Translations under genes and position numbers: made by a program
Part shown: piece by piece, positions 28,546 to 35,231 of the stretch
How positions within the stretch are numbered: position 1 is the first letter of the stretch
How the letters are laid out: each line of letters opens with the position of its first letter
Notes under the pieces: generated by a model
The model's database searches: none
What the model was told of the DNA's origin: nothing
What the model saw: the letters and a program-made list of their open reading frames with translations, nothing else
DNA from: Deltaproteobacteria bacterium
GTDB lineage: Bacteria; Desulfobacterota; Syntrophobacteria; BM002
Direction of reading: 5' to 3'
Assembly (NCBI GenBank): GCA_022340745.1
Contig: JAJDNL010000210.1
Coordinates: 1 to 35,231 of the forward strand
DNA: 35,231 nucleotides

Positions 28546-29580
28546 CTAAGCGCTATACGCTTTACGCTTTGCGTATATTATTGGACACCTTGCCAGGTGG
28601 CTGCTAGCAAAGGTGCACATTTCTGGAAACTGACTGTGACAACTATCTTGGACATAGGGACAACGAGGATGGAACGGGCATCCTGGAGGTTTCCTGGTAG
28701 GATCAGGAACTGCCCCGGGGATGGTGGCCAATTCTTGCCCCCTTTCCCTGCGACCAGGTAATGATTCCAGTAACCCCATGGTATAAGGATGACAAGGTTC
28801 ATGGAAAATCTGCCCTACGGAGCCCATCTCCACCACGATCCCAGCATACATAACGTAGATCCGGTTGGCCACACTCGCAACCACACTGAGATCGTGGGTT
28901 ATCTGCAAGATGGCCATTTTTCTTTTTTCCTGGAGTTCTCCAAAAAGGCGGAGGATCTGGGCCTGAATGGTCACGTCCAGGGCCGTGGTGGGTTCATCTG
29001 CAATAACCAGATCAGGGTTGCAGGCGAGAGCCATGGCTATCATCACCCGCTGACGCTGCCCACCGCTCAGGTTGTGAGGGTAGTCGTGGATGCGTTCCTC
29101 CGGCGAAGGAATACCTACATCGTGCAACAGCTTAATGATCCTCGCCTCCGCCTCGTTTCGGCTCACTTCTCCGTGGGTGGTGAGTACTTCCTCAATCTGG
29201 TACCCTATGGTGAAAACCGGGTTCAGCGAGGTCATGGGTTCCTGGAAGACCATGGAGATCTCCCGCCCCCTGATCTTTTGCAGATCCTCTTCAGCCAAAT
29301 CAAGCAGATTCTGCCCCTTGAACATCACAGTGCCGCCGGCGATCCGTGCCGGCGGCTGCGGCAGAAGGCCAAGAATGCTGAGGGCGGAGACTGTTTTGCC
29401 GCATCCGGACTCACCCACCAAACAAACGGTCTCCCCTCGCTCCACCTGGTAACTCACTCCGTCCACCGCCTTTGCCACACCCAGGTCAGTGTCGAAATAC
29501 ACTTTTAGATCTTCAACAATGAGAAGAGGTTCACTTGACATTGTCTTTTGAGTTTCTGGTGGGCAGTGCCCACCCTTCAC
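28546..29580 (-). CDS. oppD: Oligopeptide/dipeptide ABC transporter ATP-binding protein (OppD/DppD type)
   Basis: CLVGESGCGKTVSALSILGLL, LSGGQRQRVMIAMALACNPDLVIADEPTTALDVTIQAQIL, PGCPFHPRCPYV. Confidence 0.92.
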   Translation of the reverse strand: MKGGHCPPETQKTMSSEPLLIVEDLKVYFDTDLGVAKAVDGVSYQVERGETVCLVGESGCGKTVSALSILGLLPQPPARIAGGTVMFKGQNLLDLAEEDLQKIRGREISMVFQEPMTSLNPVFTIGYQIEEVLTTHGEVSRNEAEARIIKLLHDVGIPSPEERIHDYPHNLSGGQRQRVMIAMALACNPDLVIADEPTTALDVTIQAQILRLFGELQEKRKMAILQITHDLSVVASVANRIYVMYAGIVVEMGSVGQIFHEPCHPYTMGLLESLPGRRERGQELATIPGAVPDPTRKPPGCPFHPRCPYVQDSCHSQFPEMCTFASSHLARCPIIYAKRKAYSA

Positions 29581-29669
29581 TATTAAATGCCTAAAATGTC
29601 TAAAGTGTACTAAAATGCCTAAAATACAATAAAATCTGCAATCTAAGATCCCTCAAGCCCCAAACCGGG

Positions 29670-29740
29670 GCCCCGCCCAGAGGGTGGGGACTCCGAAGGA
29701 GAAACCGGGAACCCACCAGAAGGGTGGGAGTCCGAAGGAC
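29670..29740. repeat. Tandem REP-like hairpin module (two copies)
   Basis: CCGGGGCCCCGCCCAGAGGGTGGGGACTCCGAAGGAGAAA followed by CCGGGAACCCACCAGAAGGGTGGGAGTCCGAAGGACAAA; each contains a CCCxCC/GGxGGG hairpin and TCCGAAGGA. Confidence 0.75.
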
Positions 29741-29749
29741 AAATCTCAG

Positions 29750-29804
29750 GGTTTCAGGTGTCGGGTGTCAGGTGTCAGGAAAAAGAAACAGAGAATCTGA
29801 AACC
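29750..29804. repeat. Dispersed GGTTTCAGGTGTC(A/G)GG repeat/hairpin, shared with 9949-10017
   Basis: GGTTTCAGGTGTCGGGTGTCAGGTGTCAGGAAAAAGAAACAGAGAATCTGAAACC. Confidence 0.75.
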
Positions 29805-29878
29805 TTATTCCTTGTGCCTTGCACCCTGCACCTTGTGCCTTTCTTTAATCTGCAATCTAAAATCTACAATCTACAATC

Positions 29879-31036
29879 CTAGTGTCTCTCTCTAAGCTTC
29901 GGATTGAGAATATCCCGCAATCCTTCACCAAATAGGTTGAAAGACAGCACCACCACCAGTATGGCTATGCCTGGGATAAAGGTCAGCCAAGGTGCATCGA
30001 ACAAGTAATTTTTGCCATCCGAGAGGATATTGCCCCAGGTAGCATGGGGGGGCGGCACTCCAAAACCGAGAAAGCTTAGACCAGCTTCGGTCAAGATTGC
30101 CCCGGCAATGCCGATGGTGGCTGAGACCAGAACTGGAGCAATGGCATTGGGCACCATGTGGCGAAAAATGATCCGCCAGTCCGAAACACCCAGGGCTCTA
30201 GCTGCAGTAACGAAATCCTGCTCTCGCAGGGAAAGAAACTCAGCCCTGACAAAACGAGCCGCTCCCATCCAGCTGGTGAGACCGATGACAATCATGATGT
30301 TGTAGATGCTCGCCGGCAGAAGGGCAACCACGGTTAGAATGAGAAAAAAACTGGGGAAACAGAGCATGATGTCAATCAGGCCAGTAATCAGAATGTCCAC
30401 CGACAGAAGCTGAGCGTCCATAAAAGCCAGAGGCCCTTGGGACTGCTTCTTCCGTTGAAGTACCATAATTACAGCAAGGCCAATGGATGCAATGACTAAT
30501 ACGATAGGAAGGCCGCTTGGCAGTATGCTCCAATTCACAACCCCAAGGAATAATAGAAATACGATGGCTACTTGTCCCAGCCGCACTGGGTTTTCGCCGT
30601 AGTATCCGGATAGTCCACCAAGTATTACCCCAATTATTACAGCGATCCCCACTGCTACAAATCCCACGGTCAAAGACACCCAGGCTCCTTGAAGCATTCG
30701 AGCAAATACGTCTCTACCGAGTTCGTCGGTCCCAAGGAGATACCTGCCCAGAGGCGGTATCTCCTCAGGAGCCAAATCTTCTAATTTAGCTCGTGAGAGC
30801 GGCGGTCGAAGCTTTTCTTCTAGCCTCACGAGGCTCGGATCCAATCTGGGAGAGGTTCCCGTGGTGAGAAGCATGCCGACCACCGCAACCACAAAGAAGA
30901 CTACAAATATGACCAGGCCCGCCAGAGCCAGACGATTTTTGCGAAGCTGGGCCCATAACTCTTGCAGCCGGGTTTGCTGCGGCGGCAGTTCAAAGGCTTC
31001 AGCTGAGAAGCTATGTCCCGTGGCGGTATCTTGCAT
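29879..31036 (-). CDS. oppC: Oligopeptide ABC transporter permease (OppC type) with an extra internal segment
   Basis: LGTDELGRDVFARMLQGAWVSLTVGFVAVGIAVIIGVILGGLSGYYG ... VRAEFLSLREQDFVTAARALGVSDWRIIFRHMVPNAIAPVLV ... EAGLSFLGFGVPPPHATWG. Confidence 0.92.
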   Translation of the reverse strand: MQDTATGHSFSAEAFELPPQQTRLQELWAQLRKNRLALAGLVIFVVFFVVAVVGMLLTTGTSPRLDPSLVRLEEKLRPPLSRAKLEDLAPEEIPPLGRYLLGTDELGRDVFARMLQGAWVSLTVGFVAVGIAVIIGVILGGLSGYYGENPVRLGQVAIVFLLFLGVVNWSILPSGLPIVLVIASIGLAVIMVLQRKKQSQGPLAFMDAQLLSVDILITGLIDIMLCFPSFFLILTVVALLPASIYNIMIVIGLTSWMGAARFVRAEFLSLREQDFVTAARALGVSDWRIIFRHMVPNAIAPVLVSATIGIAGAILTEAGLSFLGFGVPPPHATWGNILSDGKNYLFDAPWLTFIPGIAILVVVLSFNLFGEGLRDILNPKLRERH

Positions 31037-31232
31037 GTTCTCCGTTCTTTGTATTTGTTGTAAATTATCCGTTACTTATTAGTAGCCAGAATCCAGAGAG
31101 GCATGCGGCTTAAGGCTCAGTCCGCAAGAGAAATAACTCTTTACCTCCGTGTGCCTTGCGCCTTTCCGCAATTCGAAATTCGCAATCCGAAATCTCCTCC
31201 TGCCTGCTCTCATTTCGCCTTGCACCTTGCAC

Positions 31233-32192
31233 CTATAGCTTAATCCTCGGATCCACCACCATATAGAGTAGATCGGAGAGGAAAGTCCCCACTAGTACCA
31301 AGATCGCCGAGATGAAGTTCACCGTAATAATTATCGGATAATCTCGGGCAAGAATAGCCTCATAGGCCAGGCGACCGATTCCGGGCCAGGAAAAAATGTA
31401 CTCGATAATTACTGCGCCTCCGATGAGTCCCGGCAAGACCAGGCCGAACATGGTCACAAAAGGCAAAAGCGCATTCCGTAGAGCGTGTTTGTAATGCACC
31501 TGTTCGTCGGGGAGCCCTTTGGCCCGGGCGGTACGAACGTAGTCTTGGTTTTCCACCTCCAACATCTGACTACGCACATACCGAGAAAGAATTGCGATGC
31601 CTCCGGTGGCCCCCAGAATGGACGGCAGCAGCAGGTGCCAGACTCGATCCATCATCCTGGTGACCACTCCAGCGCCGCTCAGTCCGAACGTACGCATGCC
31701 AATGACTGGCACCTGGAAAGTATTCACCACAAATATGATAAGCATATAGGCAAAGAAGAATCCCGGAATGGAGATGAGCAGGTAAGCCAGAAATGTTGTA
31801 GTACGATCGTAGCCGCCGCCTCGCCGTATTGCCGCCTGGATGCCCACCGGAAATGATAGGGTCCAGGTAATTAGGGTACCGACTATGAAGAGCGGCAGGC
31901 TATTGAGAAAACGCTCGAAAAGCTTTCCCAGCACCGGAGCACCGTCTTTCCACGACACCGTCTTGCCGGCGAAGAGGTCCCGGTAGAATAGAACAAATTG
32001 TTCATGAAGGGGTTTGTCCAAATGAAACTGTTGGCGAAATCGCTCCACCATCTCCTTGGTGAACTTGGGATTCAATGGGTCCACCTGACTTGGTTCACCG
32101 GGAGCCAGGTGAACTACGGCAAAAGAAATAACCATGATAAAAAATAGCGTCACCATTTTTTGCACAAAACTTCTAGCCAGAAAAGCTGACAT
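31233..32192 (-). CDS. oppB: Oligopeptide ABC transporter permease (OppB type)
   Basis: VVHLAPGEPSQVD, YVRSQMLEVENQDYVRTARAKGLPDEQVHYKHALRNALLPFVTMFGLVLPGLIGGAVIIEYIFSWPGIG. Confidence 0.93.
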   Translation of the reverse strand: MSAFLARSFVQKMVTLFFIMVISFAVVHLAPGEPSQVDPLNPKFTKEMVERFRQQFHLDKPLHEQFVLFYRDLFAGKTVSWKDGAPVLGKLFERFLNSLPLFIVGTLITWTLSFPVGIQAAIRRGGGYDRTTTFLAYLLISIPGFFFAYMLIIFVVNTFQVPVIGMRTFGLSGAGVVTRMMDRVWHLLLPSILGATGGIAILSRYVRSQMLEVENQDYVRTARAKGLPDEQVHYKHALRNALLPFVTMFGLVLPGLIGGAVIIEYIFSWPGIGRLAYEAILARDYPIIITVNFISAILVLVGTFLSDLLYMVVDPRIKL

Positions 32193-32195
32193 CGA

Positions 32196-34343
32196 TCAAC
32201 CCTCCGCCGCAAAATTCGGAACCTCCGGCAATTTGATCCATTTGTTGAAATAAAAAGTGTAACTGCCTGTCTTGGTGGGCTTGATCTTCTCGTAATGCAC
32301 CTGCCCTGCCTTGTCTCTCTCCATTATGACGATTCGCTTGTCCAGAAGAGCCGTCCACTTGCCCACGTAAAGAAAAGTGTAGGGCTGCTCTTGCGCGATA
32401 ATTTCGTGCAGCCGGTGACAATAGGCAACCTGGCGTTCACGGTTGTACTCCTGCCTGATTTTGATGATCAACTCATCCGCCTCCCTGTTTTTAAAACCCA
32501 CGAAGTTGAGCTGATAGGGGCCAATCTGGCTCGAGTGCCAGATCTGGTAGAGGTCCGGCTCGATTCCCATTGACCATCCCAGAATCAAGGCATCGAAGTC
32601 CAACTTGTTAACCCGTTCTTGAATGAATACGGCCCATTCCAGCAAATCTGTCCGCACATCTACACCAATTTTTCGCCAATAGTTCTGGATTATGGCCAGG
32701 AGTTGCTTGCGAATATTGTTGCCTTGGTTGCTAATCAAGGTGAACTGGAGACGTTTGCCCTCCTTTTGCAGCCAGCCGTCCTCGTCGCGCTTCCAGCCAG
32801 CCTCGGCCAACAGCCGCAAGGCTCCCGCGGGATCGTAAGGAAGTGGCTGGATGGCATAATCGTAGAAGTCGGTCTGTTTTGGAAAAGGGCCAGTAATCCG
32901 CTCCCCTTGGCCGTAGAGAACATGGCGGATGATCTTATCCACATCTATAGCCATGCCCAACGCCTTTCGCACCCTAATATCATCGAAGGGTTTACGGCGC
33001 TGATTATAACCCACATAGGTGTAACCAAAACTCAGGCCAGAGAAGTTTTGGTACCGAGGATCACTTTTGAACCGGTGGACTTGATGGGGCTCCGCCCCGT
33101 AGTTGTCCACGGTGCCGGCATAGAATTCCATTTCCTGCGTTAGTTTGTCCGGCACGATGCGGTAGGCATACTCTTTATAGTTGGGCGGACCTTCCCAGTA
33201 TTTTGGAAATCGATCCAGGAGGATGTACTGGTCGGACTTCCATTCCCTGAAGCGAAAAGGCCCGCATCCGATAGGGTTTCGGTTGAAATTGCTCTGCCGA
33301 ATTGACATGGTTTCGGGATCCAGGCCGCGTCGCCTGGCCTCATCCCTCAGCGCCTCATGATCCAGCAGGTGTTCCGGCAGCATGCCCATCATCCAGGTTC
33401 CCAGTGCCGGCGAGTAAAGACGCTTGTAAACAATGCGGACGGTTAAAGGATGCAGCACTTCCAGGGATTTGACCGGCTCGTAATCAGCATACCGGGGGGA
33501 GGCATTGGCAGGATTCATGATGGCATCGTAGGTGAACTTGACGTCGTATCCGTCGAAGGTGTGGCCGTCATGAAATTTTACCCCGGGCCGCAGTTCAAAC
33601 AAAATAACAGGATTGTGCTCCACCACCGGCAGCAGCGCCTTAGCGTCCTCCTTTTTCCTGGTACCAAAACTCGCAGGTTCGACTTCAATGAACCGCTCAG
33701 GCCGAAAGGAGGTGAAATACGAAGTCCCCAGGAGTTCTTCCAGATTGCGAAAGAGGTCCTGATCAACGCGTTTCAACTGCAGCTTGATTCTCGCCGGAGC
33801 GGACACCTGCAGTCGCACCTTGACCTTTTCGCCATCGGCCTGGGTCTCCATGACATCTTGCCGCAACTGTTGCGGTGATAACACCTCGATTGCCTTGATG
33901 TTTTTCAGGGACTCGGACAATGCATCGGTTCCGTCAGTATTCTCTCGCCTGGCCTGAACAATCAGATTAGCCACCTCGTCAGCATCAACCCGTCCGCGGC
34001 CGGGAATCTCTGCCTGATCATTCACATAGAAGTAGGCCTCCTCGTGAATCTCCCAACGTGTTGCCAGGCGTGGACGGAAATGAAGATTTTCGTCATAATC
34101 AAGCAGTCCCTCAAATACCAGCCCATTGATATCACTGCTGGCACTGTCCGCTGAAAGCACGGGATTGAGCAGCTGTGCGTCACCAATGGAGGCGGTGACA
34201 TATTCTGCCAACCGCTGGGGATTTCCCTTGGTCTGCTCTTCATAGGTGGGCACCCAGAAGTAAGACTGCAGCAGGAAAAGGAGGACTATAATAGGAAGAC
34301 CTATGAGTAAGCGTTTGGTGGTCAAGTATTCACCCTTTTTCAA
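32196..34343 (-). CDS. Extracellular solute-binding protein family 5 (peptide binding) with N-terminal TM anchor
   Basis: SADSASSDINGLVFEGLLDYDENLHFRPRLATRWEI, LRPGVKFHDGHTFDGYDVKFTYDAIM, NPIGCGPFRFREWKSDQYILLDRF, RVRKALGMAIDVDKII. Confidence 0.92.
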   Translation of the reverse strand: MKKGEYLTTKRLLIGLPIIVLLFLLQSYFWVPTYEEQTKGNPQRLAEYVTASIGDAQLLNPVLSADSASSDINGLVFEGLLDYDENLHFRPRLATRWEIHEEAYFYVNDQAEIPGRGRVDADEVANLIVQARRENTDGTDALSESLKNIKAIEVLSPQQLRQDVMETQADGEKVKVRLQVSAPARIKLQLKRVDQDLFRNLEELLGTSYFTSFRPERFIEVEPASFGTRKKEDAKALLPVVEHNPVILFELRPGVKFHDGHTFDGYDVKFTYDAIMNPANASPRYADYEPVKSLEVLHPLTVRIVYKRLYSPALGTWMMGMLPEHLLDHEALRDEARRRGLDPETMSIRQSNFNRNPIGCGPFRFREWKSDQYILLDRFPKYWEGPPNYKEYAYRIVPDKLTQEMEFYAGTVDNYGAEPHQVHRFKSDPRYQNFSGLSFGYTYVGYNQRRKPFDDIRVRKALGMAIDVDKIIRHVLYGQGERITGPFPKQTDFYDYAIQPLPYDPAGALRLLAEAGWKRDEDGWLQKEGKRLQFTLISNQGNNIRKQLLAIIQNYWRKIGVDVRTDLLEWAVFIQERVNKLDFDALILGWSMGIEPDLYQIWHSSQIGPYQLNFVGFKNREADELIIKIRQEYNRERQVAYCHRLHEIIAQEQPYTFLYVGKWTALLDKRIVIMERDKAGQVHYEKIKPTKTGSYTFYFNKWIKLPEVPNFAAEG

Positions 34344-34450
34344 AATTCCCCGAATCAGCTCTCGCTCCAGGGAAATGTTGTCGAGGACGAGTGGTGTATT
34401 CTAATCTTTTTATCAAGAAAGAGTCCAGACCCCTGCTGCCTCCTGCCTGT

Positions 34451-35056
34451 TTATGGATTCTTCATGGCTCGCTTTGAGCTAATTTTAAGAAACCAGAACC
34501 CCAGAAGCAGCAGTACTATGAAGAGGATGCTGAGAAGGTTGAAGTATCGGGAGATGAACTGATTTATACTCGGACCAAAGAAATAAAAGAGCCCAGCCAC
34601 CAGGAAAAATCTGGCACTTCGGCTCAGAATAGAAGCGATTACAAAACGAAGAAAGTCAAGAAGAAAAGCGCCGGCACTGATGGTAAATACCTTGTAGGGA
34701 ATGGGGGTGAATCCCGCCACTGCCACCGCCCACACATCCCAACGCTGATAATGGCGTTCCACCAACTGAATACGCTCGGCCCGCACCCAGCGCTCCAGAA
34801 GAGGCCGGCCACCGATACGGCCAATCCCATAGCCAAGCATACCCCCCAGGGTGGATCCCAGGCTGCAGATCAGTGCGTACCAAAAGGACATAGGTGAATT
34901 CACCATACACAAAGTTATGAGAAGAACATCCGGGGGGATAGGAAAAAAAGAAGACTCGCAAAAGGCAAGCACAAAAAGAGCCAGCCCTCCATACGGGGTA
35001 TTGGCCCAGTGTATCACCCAGATGCTCAAATCTTTTACCCAGTCGAAGATTTCCAT
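34451..35056 (-). CDS. DedA/VTT (SNARE-associated) family membrane protein, YqaA-like
   Basis: LALFVLAFCESSFFPIPPDVLLITLCMVN, GSTLGGMLGYGIGRIGG, VAVAGFTPIPYKVFTISAGAF. Confidence 0.87.
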   Translation of the reverse strand: MEIFDWVKDLSIWVIHWANTPYGGLALFVLAFCESSFFPIPPDVLLITLCMVNSPMSFWYALICSLGSTLGGMLGYGIGRIGGRPLLERWVRAERIQLVERHYQRWDVWAVAVAGFTPIPYKVFTISAGAFLLDFLRFVIASILSRSARFFLVAGLFYFFGPSINQFISRYFNLLSILFIVLLLLGFWFLKISSKRAMKNP

Positions 35057-35231
35057 GATAACTCAAAGGTCCAAGGTACAGGGTACAAGGCAGAAGGGTT
35101 GAGGCAAGAACTGATAGTTATTTTAATCCTTGTCCTTGCGCCTTACGGGGTTGTTTTGAAAGATGAACGTCGAACATCGAACATCCAACCTTGAACATCG
35201 AATAATTATGTCGCTCCGCTCCGCAAGGTAA

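Noticed and set aside
28789-29508. 239-aa plus-strand ORF antisense to oppD
   Set aside because: Shadow ORF; the minus strand encodes a clear ABC ATPase.

Overview
The window looks like chromosomal DNA from a Desulfobacterota/deltaproteobacteria-like genome; that assignment is inferred from gene content and repeat style and was not searched. Nearly all genes are on the minus strand. Recognisable content: a truncated SF2 helicase at the left edge, mltA, ahcY, metK, a DUF502 protein, panD, rsmA, a DUF2062 protein, a metallophosphoesterase and nadA. These are followed by an accessory stretch (about 11.6-18.1 kb) with three PilZ proteins, several CxxC mini-proteins, a VWA-TSP3-OmpA protein, a small Cys-rich lipoprotein, a ribbon-helix-helix-like protein and a methyltransferase. 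Next come a nucleotide-sugar dehydrogenase, a NifU-like protein, a xseA-M23-xseB-ispA-dxs-tlyA-rlmH cluster, a complete oligopeptide ABC transporter (oppA-like, B, C, D, F) and a DedA/VTT membrane protein. No CRISPR array, tRNA, rRNA, transposase or prophage was recognised. The most unusual signals are: (i) degenerate short-period word arrays that fill most intergenic regions and often contain the stop codon of the neighbouring gene; (ii) REP/MITE-like palindromes, one set of which encodes the C-terminal tail of the DUF502 protein; (iii) a panD leader with promoter, nested stems, terminator and a duplicated terminator arm; (iv) an HdrC/ferredoxin-like reading frame with UGA where a cluster Cys is expected; (v) large insertions in both the substrate-binding and OppC-type components of the peptide transporter.
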